Positions 35,198-43,463 of a DNA stretch of 64,000 bases are shown piece after piece (the first letter of the stretch is position 1; each line of letters opens with the position of its first letter). The stretch covers positions 1 through 64,000 of the forward strand of contig NZ_QHKS01000003.1 of the NCBI RefSeq assembly GCF_003353175.1, given 5' to 3'. The notes beneath the pieces were generated by a model that did not search any database, was not told the origin of the DNA, and saw only the letters and a program-made list of their open reading frames with translations. The translations under genes and the position numbers were made by a program. The stretch is from Paraburkholderia lacunae. Lineage in GTDB: Bacteria; Pseudomonadota; Gammaproteobacteria; Burkholderiales; Burkholderiaceae.

Positions 35198-35510
35198 CGC
35201 CGCGAGCACGGTCGCGCGCGCCAAACACGGTAAGCGCGGTGTGCAGGGTAAGGGGCAAGTGCCGATCCGCTCGCGCGCGTTGCAACCGTTGCAACACGTA
35301 GTAACAAAAAGCCCCCGCCGTCCGCGTGCCGCCGGCGGAATAGCGCCGCGCAGCGCTTCGTTTACACGTTGCAGGACCATGCCGCAGCGGCGGCGCGCAG
35401 GCGCGTGCACGGGACGGGTAAGGTCCGGAGCGAGGCAAACCGACGGGGTCTTCACGGTGTCGACCCGCTTCTCGCGAGTCGCAACGCCGGCGCGTCGAGG
35501 CAGCAAGATC
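35198..35510. other. Intergenic region with paired palindromes
   Basis: No gene. Two copies of the self-complementary octamer GTTGCAAC lie at 35279-35286 and 35288-35295, nine bases apart, about 215 bp before the His-rich lipoprotein. They could be a dimer operator. Confidence 0.45.
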
Positions 35511-36008
35511 ATGCTTACTTTCCATCAGTTCGGCACGGGGCTATGCTGCGGCGTATGTTGTCTGTGTCTGAGCGCCGGCTGTGCGGCACAGTCCGATGCC
35601 GATGCGCCGTTGAGCGACACGCCGACGTGCCGCATCGTCGCGGGGCAGGCGGAAATCGACGGCGTCATGCAGCAGATTACCGGCCGCGCGTGCCTGCAGC
35701 CGGACGGCACCTGGCAGATGGTCGAAGGCGATGGCGCCGCGCTGGCGTCGTATCCGGCGCCGGTCTATTACTACGACCCGTGGTATTGGGGACCGCCGGT
35801 GGTGTTTGGAGGCGGCGTGTCGTTCGTCTTCGTGGACCGCTTTCATCATCACCATCATATGGATCATGTGCGTATGGGCGGCCACGGTGACTGGCGCGGC
35901 GGGCACGGCGACTGGCATGGCGGCCATGGCGACTGGCGCGGCGAAGTGCCGCCGATGCACGGAGCGGGCGGCATGTCGCACAGTGGCGGTGGCGGGATGC
36001 GTCGTTAG
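35511..36008 (+). CDS. His- and Gly-rich lipoprotein
   Basis: A 165-residue lipoprotein with a cysteine-rich signal ending in CLSAGC (C24). The first half of the mature protein (CRIVAGQAEIDGVMQQITGR, then ACLQPDGTWQMVEG) resembles the C-terminal part of 17-kDa/RT0821-type surface proteins. The second half is unusual: YYYDPWYWGPPVVFGGG, a natural FHHHHHMDH stretch, three tandem copies of GGHGDWR/H, and a final HSGGGGMRR. The histidines suggest metal binding at the cell surface, which is inference. The gene follows the anti-sigma gene by about 310 bp and may belong to its regulon. Confidence 0.75.
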   Translation: MLTFHQFGTGLCCGVCCLCLSAGCAAQSDADAPLSDTPTCRIVAGQAEIDGVMQQITGRACLQPDGTWQMVEGDGAALASYPAPVYYYDPWYWGPPVVFGGGVSFVFVDRFHHHHHMDHVRMGGHGDWRGGHGDWHGGHGDWRGEVPPMHGAGGMSHSGGGGMRR

Positions 36009-36080
36009 CGTGCCGCCGCTGATTTGCGGCTGATTCGCCACCCACACGCCGCTGGTAGATAGCGCCGCAAAGGAGACGCT

Positions 36081-37658
36081 TTGACACGCAGCTTGCCGCC
36101 GAAAGTTTCAGCCGCCCAGTTCGACCGCGCGCTCGCCGGTTGGCGCGCGATCGTCGGCGACGCGCAGGTGGTGAGCTCGGCAGCGGGGCTCGCGGAGTAT
36201 CTCGATCCGTTCGCGCCCGGCGAGCGGGAAGCGTTTTCGGCGTCCGCGGCGCTGCTGCCCGCATCCGTCGACGAGATTCGCGCGGTGCTGCGCATTGCCA
36301 ATCAATATCGCATTCCGCTGTGGACGGTCTCGACCGGTCGCAACTTCGCTTACGGAGGCGCGGCGCCGCGTCTGCCCGGCTCGGTCGTGCTCGATCTGCA
36401 ACGGATGAACCGCATCATCGAAGTGAACGAGACGCTCGCCTATGCGCTGGTCGAGCCGGGCGTCAGTTACTTCGACCTGTATGCGCATCTGCGCGACAAA
36501 GGCTACAAGCTATGGGTCGATCCGCCCGCGGCGGGTTGGGGCAGCGTGGTGGGCAATACGCTCGAGCGCGGCTTCGGCTACACCGCGTATGGCGATCACG
36601 CGGCGTCCCAGTGCGGCATGGAGGTGGTGCTTGCCAACGGCGACGTGCTGCGCACGGGGATGGGCGGGATCGAAATCGGCACGGCGTGGCAGCTGTATCA
36701 GCCGGGCTACGGGCCGTCGTTCGACGCGATGTTCATGCAGTCGAACTACGGCATCGTCACCAAGCTGGGCGTGTGGCTGATGCCGGCGCCGCCCGCATAT
36801 CTGCTCGGCGAAATCCAGTTTCGTCACGAGCAGGATCTCGAAGCGATCGTCGACATTTTGCGGCCGCTGCGCCTCGATGAAACGATCCGCAATCACGCGG
36901 TGATCGAAGGCGGCCTGCGCCGTGCCGCGGGTTTGTCGTCGCGTCGGCAGTGGTATGAAGGAACGGGCGCGATGCCCGAAAGCGCGGTGGCGGCGATGCT
37001 CGACAAGCTGAACGTCGGCCGCTGGAATCTGCATTTCGCGCTGTACGGCGCCCCTGAACTGATCGACGCGCGCTATGCGATCGTGCAGCGCGCGTTCGCC
37101 CGCGTCCGCGAGGCGAGACTCTCGGCCGCACGCTATGCCGGCGACGCGCAACCCACCGCGGGCGGCGATCGCAACCTCGCCGGCATTCCGGCGATGAGCG
37201 CCTTCCGCATGCTCGACTGGCGCGGCGGCGCGGGCGCGCATGTGGACTTCGCGCCGATTTGTCCGGCGACCGGGCGCGACGCGCTGCGCCAATACACCAT
37301 GGTGAAGGCGCGCGCCGCGGAATACGGCTTCGATTACTACGGCGGCTTCACGGCGGGCGAGCGTCATCTGCATCACATCTTTGCGGCGATCTTCGACCGC
37401 AACGACGCGGATCAGGTCGAGCAGGCCGGCGCATTGTTGCGCTCGCTGATGAGCGATGCGCGCGCGGCCGGCTACGGCGAATATCGCGCGCATCTTGCGT
37501 ACATGGATTTCGCCGCGGCGCAGTACAGTTTCAACGACGGTGCATTACTGAGGCTCTCGGAAACGCTCAAGGACGCGCTCGACCCGAACGGCATTCTCGC
37601 GCCGGGCAAGCAGGGCATCTGGCCGGCGGCGTGGCGCGACCGGCGCGGCTATACCTGA
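36081..37658 (+). CDS. FAD-linked oxidase of the 4-cresol dehydrogenase/vanillyl-alcohol oxidase family
   Basis: A 525-residue flavoprotein. The FAD-binding PCMH domain covers about 50-230; STGRNFAYGGAAPRLPGSVV (84-103) is the family's pyrophosphate-binding signature, and WVDPPAAGWGSVVGNTLERG the second FAD contact. The C-terminal cap domain ends in the usual DALDPNGILAPGKQGIWP. Size equals the PchF subunit of 4-cresol dehydrogenase (about 520). Likely substrates are para-substituted phenols. The start is TTG at 36081, preceded by the strong site AAAGGAG; no ATG fits. 4-cresol dehydrogenase needs a cytochrome c partner, but the gene after this one encodes no CxxCH, so electron transfer may differ or the enzyme may act as an oxidase. 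Confidence 0.9.
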   Translation: MTRSLPPKVSAAQFDRALAGWRAIVGDAQVVSSAAGLAEYLDPFAPGEREAFSASAALLPASVDEIRAVLRIANQYRIPLWTVSTGRNFAYGGAAPRLPGSVVLDLQRMNRIIEVNETLAYALVEPGVSYFDLYAHLRDKGYKLWVDPPAAGWGSVVGNTLERGFGYTAYGDHAASQCGMEVVLANGDVLRTGMGGIEIGTAWQLYQPGYGPSFDAMFMQSNYGIVTKLGVWLMPAPPAYLLGEIQFRHEQDLEAIVDILRPLRLDETIRNHAVIEGGLRRAAGLSSRRQWYEGTGAMPESAVAAMLDKLNVGRWNLHFALYGAPELIDARYAIVQRAFARVREARLSAARYAGDAQPTAGGDRNLAGIPAMSAFRMLDWRGGAGAHVDFAPICPATGRDALRQYTMVKARAAEYGFDYYGGFTAGERHLHHIFAAIFDRNDADQVEQAGALLRSLMSDARAAGYGEYRAHLAYMDFAAAQYSFNDGALLRLSETLKDALDPNGILAPGKQGIWPAAWRDRRGYT

Positions 37659-37717
37659 TGAGCGCGGCGGAGTGGTGAAGTGGCGGTGATGTGGCGCTGA
37701 AGTGGCGGATTGAAGCA

Positions 37718-38125
37718 ATGGACCGACGCACTTTCATGATGACAGGCGCATGGCTTTCGAGCGCGGCGGGCGGTGCGTGGCCGTGGCTCGCGGATGCGGC
37801 TGCTCGCCCCCATGCGCTGGCGGTGGTCGATTCCACCCTCGCGGCCGGCCCTGCGTTCGCGGACTACGTCGCGCGTATGAAGCTGCCCGCATTCGAAACG
37901 GGCGATGACATCGGCGCGCTCTGGTACGGGACGCTGGCGCCGCTTCTCAGTCGAACGCGCGCACCGACCCGGCCGTCACTGATCGGTCTTACGCGTGCAT
38001 CGGACTACTTCGTGCTCGCGCAGCTTGCAACCCGCAGCGCGCACATGATCGAACACAGCCACGAGCAGGGGGAGGCGCGCTTCGCGCATGTCGCCTTCGT
38101 GCTGGCGCCGCGCCCCGTTCGCTAG
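37718..38125 (+). CDS. Hypothetical protein with twin-arginine signal
   Basis: A 135-residue protein starting MDRRTFMMTGAWLSSAAGGA, a Tat-type signal (RR followed by hydrophobic segment), so it is probably exported folded. The rest (AVVDSTLAAGPAFADYVARM, DDIGALWYGTLAPLLS, SLIGLTRASDYFVLAQLA) has no heme or metal-binding motif I recognise. It lies 60 bp after the flavoprotein gene on the same strand and may be a partner or chaperone for it. Its stop overlaps the stop of the convergent DUF1571 gene in the sequence CTAG. Confidence 0.7.
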   Translation: MDRRTFMMTGAWLSSAAGGAWPWLADAAARPHALAVVDSTLAAGPAFADYVARMKLPAFETGDDIGALWYGTLAPLLSRTRAPTRPSLIGLTRASDYFVLAQLATRSAHMIEHSHEQGEARFAHVAFVLAPRPVR

Positions 38126-39210
38126 AACTTGTAGGCCTTGTTCTTCGGATCGAACGCGGAGTCGTCGAACGTTTTCGGCGTAATGGTTTCGAAGACGATC
38201 TTCTCGAAGAGCCTGCCGTCGTTATCGTAGGACTCCACCGTGCGGAAATACGGGTGCCGCAGATCGAGCCCGAGCGTTTCCTTCTTCGCGTAGAACTGCG
38301 GCTGGCCCGTGGGGGACTCGAAGGTGAAGGCGATCACGCGTACGCCGTCGATCGTTTTCGCTTCTATCTGGGTCGAGCGGGGCAGGCCGGTCTCGACGTA
38401 CTTCCTGCCTTCCGCGAGGTACTGATTGGCGATGAACTCGGTGCCGAGATCGCGCACCTGATGGTTCGATTGCGTACGCGCGAGCACGCCGGTGGTCGAG
38501 GTCCACAGCGGCATCACGTTCAGCAGGCCGCCGAGGTGGCCATACATTTCGTCGGTGCGTTTGGATTCGTCGTAGATGATTTCCTGGCCGGCGTGCGCGC
38601 CGTCGGGCAGCCACTTCGCGTAGATTCGCAGCGGGTCGTGCGCGATGCGCACCAGCATGTGATCGGGTTTGTCGGGCCACTTGCCTCGAATGCGTTCCGC
38701 GCGCGACATCGTGAACTCGTACGACGGATAGCCGTTCGGTCCTTCCTTGATGTAGCGCGGCAACGCGAGCGGATCGAGCGACTTGAAGAGCGCGACCAGT
38801 TGCGCGTCGTCGAGCTTGTCGAACGCGCCGCTTTGCTGCGCGGCGCGCAGCCACTTCACCTGTTGATCGAGCGTAAGTTTGCCGACCTGTGCCGATGGCG
38901 CGGCCGGGGCCTTGACGGTGCTGACTGTGTCGAGTGTGGGCGGCGTGTCGTCGTCCTGCGCGAGGGCGGGCGTGGCCGTCATTCCTGCCGCCCCTGCCGT
39001 CAGCACGCCGATCGACAGAGTACGCGCTGCGATGCGCGATAAGGCATGCAACGCGGCGCGCAATGAAGCAGCACGTAATGCCCGACGTGCACGTAATGCA
39101 CGCAATGCATTGCCCAGCGAGACACGCGGCACGGCGGCGTCCGACGGTAAACGGGCGACGCGCATGACGACCGGCGAGCGGCGCGAGCGTGCGGACGTGC
39201 TGTACTTCAT
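38122..39210 (-). CDS. DUF1571-like exported protein
   Basis: A 362-residue protein from the ATG at 39210 (strong site GGAGAGG). A long Arg/Ala-rich N-terminus precedes a signal-type segment (TLSIGVLTAGAAGMTATPALA, about 64-85), so the true start may be further downstream. The mature part shows a DUF1571-type domain: YEFTMSRAERIRGKWPDKPD, DPLRIYAKWLPDGAHAGQEI, IYDESKRTDEMYGHLGG, and a C-terminal half built of beta-strands. Probably periplasmic or lipid-binding; function unknown. It is the last gene of the fatty-acid cluster and lies 48 bp after fadD. Confidence 0.75.
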   Translation of the reverse strand: MKYSTSARSRRSPVVMRVARLPSDAAVPRVSLGNALRALRARRALRAASLRAALHALSRIAARTLSIGVLTAGAAGMTATPALAQDDDTPPTLDTVSTVKAPAAPSAQVGKLTLDQQVKWLRAAQQSGAFDKLDDAQLVALFKSLDPLALPRYIKEGPNGYPSYEFTMSRAERIRGKWPDKPDHMLVRIAHDPLRIYAKWLPDGAHAGQEIIYDESKRTDEMYGHLGGLLNVMPLWTSTTGVLARTQSNHQVRDLGTEFIANQYLAEGRKYVETGLPRSTQIEAKTIDGVRVIAFTFESPTGQPQFYAKKETLGLDLRHPYFRTVESYDNDGRLFEKIVFETITPKTFDDSAFDPKNKAYKF

Positions 39211-39257
39211 GAACCTCTCCGAAAGAGTGGCGGGCCGGCGCGGCCGCGCGTTGCCGG

Positions 39258-41027
39258 TCAGGCAGGCTTTTGCTTCGCGAGTTCCTCGTCGCGCAGCGCA
39301 CGGCGCAGAATTTTGCCGACGTTGGTTTGCGGCAGCTCGTCGCGGAACTCGACGAGTTTCGGCACCTTGTAGCCGGTCAGGTTCTTGCGGCAGTGGGCAA
39401 TCACCTGTTCCTCGGTCAGCGAAGCATTGCGCTTGACGATGAACACCTTCACCCGTTCGCCTTGCGCCGCGTCGGGCACGCCGATTGCGGCGACTTCGCG
39501 CACGTCCGGATGCATGGCGATCACGTCTTCGACTTCGTTCGGATAGACGTTGAAGCCCGACACCAGGATCATGTCCTTCTTGCGGTCGATCAGACGGATG
39601 AAGCCGCGCGAATCCATCACGCCGATGTCGCCGGTGGCGAGCCAGCCGTCGGCATCGATCACCTTGGCGGTTTCCTCCGGTCGGTTCCAGTAGCCTTTCA
39701 TCACCTGCGGACCCTTCACGCACAGTTCGCCCGCTTCGCCGATGTTCGCCCACGTGCCGTCGTCTTTCCTGAAGCGCACTTGCGTGGACGGCGCGGGCAA
39801 ACCGATCGATCCTTCGAAATCGCGCAGATGGGTGAGGTCGACCGGATTCATCGAGACGATCGGCGAGCATTCGGTCAGCCCATAGCCTTCGATGATCGGC
39901 TTGCCGGTGACCGCCTTGAAGCGGTCCGCGACCGACTTCTGCGTGGCCATGCCGCCGGCCATCGCGAGCTTCAGGTTCGAGAAGTCGCGCTTGCAGAATT
40001 CTTCGTTTTCGAGGAACGCGTTGTACAGCGTGTTCACCGCGGTGATGCCGGTGAATGTCTCGTGACGGATGATCATCATCACGCGCTTCATGTCGCGCGG
40101 ATTCGCGATCAGGATGTTGCGCCCGCCAAGTCCCATGAAGATCAGCGCATTCACGGTCAGCGAATAGATGTGATAAAGCGGCAGCGGCGTGAGCACGGTT
40201 TCGATGTCGCCGCTCAGTTGGCCTTCGGACCACGCCTTCGCCTGCAGCAGGTTGGCGATGATGTTCCTGTGCGTGAGCATCGCGCCTTTGGCGACGCCGG
40301 TGGTGCCGCCGGTGTATTGGAGGAACGCGATGTCGCTGTGCGCAGGGCGCACCGGCGTCAACGGCCGGGTGTAGCCGATCGCGAGCGCTTCGAGCAGCGG
40401 CACGGCTTTCGGCAGGTCGTACTTCGGTACCATTTTCTTCACGTGGCGCAGCATGAAATTGAGCAGACGCCCCTTCAGATTCAGGCCGTCGGCGAGCAGA
40501 TCGCCGAGACCCGTGACGATAACGTTCTGCACCCTGGTGCCGGGCAGCGCGTCTTCGACCGTCTTCGCGAAGTTCTCGAACACGATGATGGTTTGCGCGC
40601 CGCTGTCTTTCAACTGATGCGCGAGTTCGCGCACGGTGTAGAGCGGATTCACGTTGACCACCACAGCGCCGGCTTTCAGTGTGCCGAACAGCGACACCGG
40701 ATACTGAAACGTATTCGGCAGCATGATCGCGACGCGCTCGCCCGGCTTCACGCCGATGCTTTGCAGATAGGCAGCGAACGCCGCCGCCTTGCGGCCCAGT
40801 TCGCCGTACGTCAGGTTCGCGCCGACGCTCACATACGCGACCCGCTCGCGAAACTGCGCGATGCATTCGTCGAAGAACTGCACGATCGACTCGTATTGCC
40901 CGACGTCGATTTCATGCGGCACGTCTGCCGGATACGACGCGTACCAGATGCCGTCGGTGTTCGGCGCACTGGCCGAAGGTGCGGGTGCGGCAGCGGGAGA
41001 GGGCGGGGCTTGCGTGGGCTGGATCAT
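39258..41027 (-). CDS. fadD: Long-chain fatty-acid-CoA ligase
   Basis: A 589-residue ANL-superfamily enzyme that activates fatty acids with ATP and CoA at the inner membrane. The ATP-binding P-loop is YTGGTTGVAKGAML (about 215-230); the adenylate motif EGYGLTECSPIVS and the TGDIGVMDSRGFIRLIDRKKDM stretch follow, and the catalytic lysine is in NVGKILRRALRDE near the end. Length is slightly above E. coli FadD (561) due to a Pro/Ala-rich N-terminus. A good ribosome-binding site (AGGAGA) precedes the ATG. It follows the thiolase gene by 23 bp. Confidence 0.95.
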   Translation of the reverse strand: MIQPTQAPPSPAAAPAPSASAPNTDGIWYASYPADVPHEIDVGQYESIVQFFDECIAQFRERVAYVSVGANLTYGELGRKAAAFAAYLQSIGVKPGERVAIMLPNTFQYPVSLFGTLKAGAVVVNVNPLYTVRELAHQLKDSGAQTIIVFENFAKTVEDALPGTRVQNVIVTGLGDLLADGLNLKGRLLNFMLRHVKKMVPKYDLPKAVPLLEALAIGYTRPLTPVRPAHSDIAFLQYTGGTTGVAKGAMLTHRNIIANLLQAKAWSEGQLSGDIETVLTPLPLYHIYSLTVNALIFMGLGGRNILIANPRDMKRVMMIIRHETFTGITAVNTLYNAFLENEEFCKRDFSNLKLAMAGGMATQKSVADRFKAVTGKPIIEGYGLTECSPIVSMNPVDLTHLRDFEGSIGLPAPSTQVRFRKDDGTWANIGEAGELCVKGPQVMKGYWNRPEETAKVIDADGWLATGDIGVMDSRGFIRLIDRKKDMILVSGFNVYPNEVEDVIAMHPDVREVAAIGVPDAAQGERVKVFIVKRNASLTEEQVIAHCRKNLTGYKVPKLVEFRDELPQTNVGKILRRALRDEELAKQKPA

Positions 41028-41050
41028 CGGTTGTCTCCTGAAGCAGTGGC

Positions 41051-42364
41051 TTAGTTAGTTTGTGTGCGTTCCAGGATCGCCACCACGCCCTGGCCGCCCG
41101 CCGCGCAGATCGAAATCAGCCCGCGCGCGGTGCCGGCCGGTTTGTCGAGCTGCGCGAGCATCTTTGCGAGGCCGGCGACGATGCGCCCGCCGGTTGCCGC
41201 AAACGGATGACCGGTGGCGAGCGAGCTGCCGTTCACGTTCAATTTCGTGCGATCGATTGCGCCGAGCGGCTCCGGCAAACCGAGCTGCGTGCGGCAATAT
41301 TCGTCATCCTGCCAGGCCGCAAGCGTGCATAACACCTGCGCGGCGAACGCTTCGTGGATTTCGTACAGATCGAACTCCTGCAAGCTGAGCCCGGCGCGTG
41401 CCAGCATCCGCGGCACCGCATAGGCGGGCGCCATCAGCAGGCCTTCCTGCTTGTCGACGTAGTCGACCGCGGCGCTTTCGGACCAGCTCAGAAAGGCCAG
41501 CACGGGCAAGCCATGCTGGGCCGCCCATGCTTCGCTGGCGAGCAGCACGGCGGACGCGCCGTCGGTCAGCGGCGTCGAGTTGCCGGCCGTCAGCGTGCCG
41601 GCGTCGCGATCGAAGACCGGCTTCAGGCTGGCGAGTTTTTCGAGCGTCAGGTCCGGGCGCAGATTGTTGTCGCGCGCGAGGCCGCGGTACGGCGTCATCA
41701 GATCGTTGACGAAGCCGCGTGCATACGCGTCGGTGAGCCTGCGGTGGCTCTCGTAGGCGAGCACGTCCTGGGCTTCGCGCGAAATGTTCCAGCGCTTGGC
41801 CATCAGCTCGCAATGCTCGCCCATCGAGAGCCCGGTGCGCGGCTCGACATTGCGCGGCAGCAGCGGCTTGAAAAACATCGCGGGGCGCAGCTTGCTCAGC
41901 GCGCCGACGCGTTGCGCCGTGCTCTTGCCGCGATTCGCTTCGAGCAGGATCTTGCGCATCCGTTCGTTGACGCCGATCGGCGCGTCGGAGGTCGTATCGA
42001 CGCCGCCCGCAATCCCCACGTCGATCTGTCCGAGGGCGATCTTGTTGGCGACGAGGATCGCCGCCTCGAGGCCGGTGCCGCAGGCCTGTTGCACGTCGTA
42101 GGCGGGGGTTTCCTTCGCGAGCGTGGTGGACAGCACGGCTTCGCGCGTCAGATTGAAGTCGCGCGAATGCTTGATGACCGCGCCGGCGGCGACTTCGCCG
42201 AGCCGTTGACCGTGCAGGTTGTAGCGGTCGATCAGGCCTTGCAGCGTGAAGGTCAGCATGTCCTGATTCGACGCGCTTGCGTAGGCGGTGTTCGAGCGGG
42301 CAAACGGAATCCGGTTGCCGCCGATGATGGCGACGCGGCGCACGGCGGGCAGCGGGTTGGACAT
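41051..42364 (-). CDS. fadI: Acetyl-CoA C-acyltransferase (FadI-type thiolase)
   Basis: A 437-residue thiolase that cleaves 3-ketoacyl-CoA with CoA, the last step of beta-oxidation. The nucleophilic cysteine is C95 in VQQACGTGLE; NVNGSSLATGHPFAATGGRI carries the catalytic histidine, and ICAAGGQGVVAI the second cysteine. Length and N-terminus (VRRVAIIGGNRIPFARSNTAY) match the FadI type rather than the shorter FadA/PhaA type. The site AAAGGAG precedes the ATG. A 176-bp gap with a large hairpin separates it from the MaoC gene. Confidence 0.93.
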   Translation of the reverse strand: MSNPLPAVRRVAIIGGNRIPFARSNTAYASASNQDMLTFTLQGLIDRYNLHGQRLGEVAAGAVIKHSRDFNLTREAVLSTTLAKETPAYDVQQACGTGLEAAILVANKIALGQIDVGIAGGVDTTSDAPIGVNERMRKILLEANRGKSTAQRVGALSKLRPAMFFKPLLPRNVEPRTGLSMGEHCELMAKRWNISREAQDVLAYESHRRLTDAYARGFVNDLMTPYRGLARDNNLRPDLTLEKLASLKPVFDRDAGTLTAGNSTPLTDGASAVLLASEAWAAQHGLPVLAFLSWSESAAVDYVDKQEGLLMAPAYAVPRMLARAGLSLQEFDLYEIHEAFAAQVLCTLAAWQDDEYCRTQLGLPEPLGAIDRTKLNVNGSSLATGHPFAATGGRIVAGLAKMLAQLDKPAGTARGLISICAAGGQGVVAILERTQTN

Positions 42365-42474
42365 GCTCGGCTCCTTTGGGTCGTTCCCTGGTTATTGAAA
42401 CTATTGAACGGTGCGCAAGACGAGTGCTTCGAGTCCGTATTCTTCGGGTGCGTATTTACTACAAAACGAATTTC

Positions 42475-42531
42475 ACACGGCTTCAATTCCATGCTGTTAC
42501 GAAGCAACGGACATGGAGCATGAAGCCGTGT
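42475..42531. repeat. Large inverted repeat before the thiolase gene
   Basis: ACACGGCTTCA (42475-42485) and TGAAGCCGTGT (42521-42531) are perfect 11-base arms. Inside them CCATG (42489-42493) and CATGG (42512-42516) extend the stem with small internal loops. It lies between the MaoC stop and the thiolase start and may be a regulatory RNA hairpin or an operator. Confidence 0.7.
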
Positions 42532-42540
42532 ACAGCCAGA

Positions 42541-43461
42541 TCATTGCAGCATCCACTGCATGCGGCCGCGCAAATGCGGTTTTTCTCCGGCGATATCGCG
42601 CACTTCCAGCTCGCGCTCGATCAGCGAAGGCGACGCGCTCCAGAACGACACCTCGCCCGGCAGCAGCATCGGCACCTTGAATTCCGCGCTGAGCGTGGCT
42701 TCGGCGAGCGGTTTCGGCGGTTGCAGCGCGGCGGCGGCGCGGGCCAGCGTCCACATGCCGTGTGCGATCGCGCGCGGAAAACCGAATGCTTTGGCCGACA
42801 GTGCCGTCATATGAATCGGGTTGTAGTCGCCGGACACGCGGGCGTAGTCGCGGCCCAGCTGCGGCGGCAATTGCCAGCGGGACAGACGCTGCAACGCAGC
42901 GTGCTCGAGTTCGAGCGCGCCGAACGGATTGCCGAGCGCCGGCACGCCGCGCTTCAGATAGACGCTGTCGCCGTCCCACACCGCCTCGCCGCGCCGGTAC
43001 AGGCGCGAATGCAGCACGAACGCCTGACCCTTGTCGTGACGCAGCAGCGCGCCGAATTCGACTTCGACGCGCAGCACGTCGTTATGCGCGATCGGCCGTC
43101 TCAGCCGCACGTGATTGGCCAGATGCACGAGCCCGAGCGCCGGCCACGGAAATCCCGGGTCGGTCAGCATCAGCAGATGCAGCGGGAAGGCCAGCAGATG
43201 CGGAAAAGTGAGCGGCACACCGTGCTCGGGAATGAAGCCGCACACCCGCGCGTAATGCCCGATCGCCGCCGGATCGAGCGGCGCGGCCGGGCGCACGAGG
43301 CGCAGCGCCGGCAGGCGCGTGTCGCGGCCACGTTTGACGAGGCCGGACAACGCGCGCGCATACAGCTTTGCCGGCGCCGGCAATTGTTCGATGACGACGG
43401 TTTTCGGACGCACCGCGCTCGCTGCATGAGCGCTCCTGAACGGATCACCCGGCTCGCCCAT
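42541..43461 (-). CDS. MaoC-type (R)-enoyl-CoA hydratase
   Basis: A 306-residue protein with two hot-dog-like halves. The C-terminal half carries the hydratase-2 motif (YARVSGDYNPIHMTALSAKA, FGFPRAIAHGMWTLARAAAA), with the catalytic Asp/His pair in GDYNPIH. The N-terminal half (VCGFIPEHGVPLTFPHLLAF, NDVLRVEVEFGALL) is a degenerate copy. Such enzymes hydrate trans-2-enoyl-CoA to the R-isomer or act in fatty-acid synthesis type reactions. It starts two bases after the FabG4 stop, so the two are surely co-translated and probably act in sequence. Confidence 0.88.
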   Translation of the reverse strand: MGEPGDPFRSAHAASAVRPKTVVIEQLPAPAKLYARALSGLVKRGRDTRLPALRLVRPAAPLDPAAIGHYARVCGFIPEHGVPLTFPHLLAFPLHLLMLTDPGFPWPALGLVHLANHVRLRRPIAHNDVLRVEVEFGALLRHDKGQAFVLHSRLYRRGEAVWDGDSVYLKRGVPALGNPFGALELEHAALQRLSRWQLPPQLGRDYARVSGDYNPIHMTALSAKAFGFPRAIAHGMWTLARAAAALQPPKPLAEATLSAEFKVPMLLPGEVSFWSASPSLIERELEVRDIAGEKPHLRGRMQWMLQ

Positions 43462-43463
43462 GG

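Noticed and set aside
38122..40866. A 914-residue minus-strand frame spanning two genes
   Set aside because: Only its end (from 39210) is the DUF1571-like gene; the upstream part is fadD read in the wrong frame.
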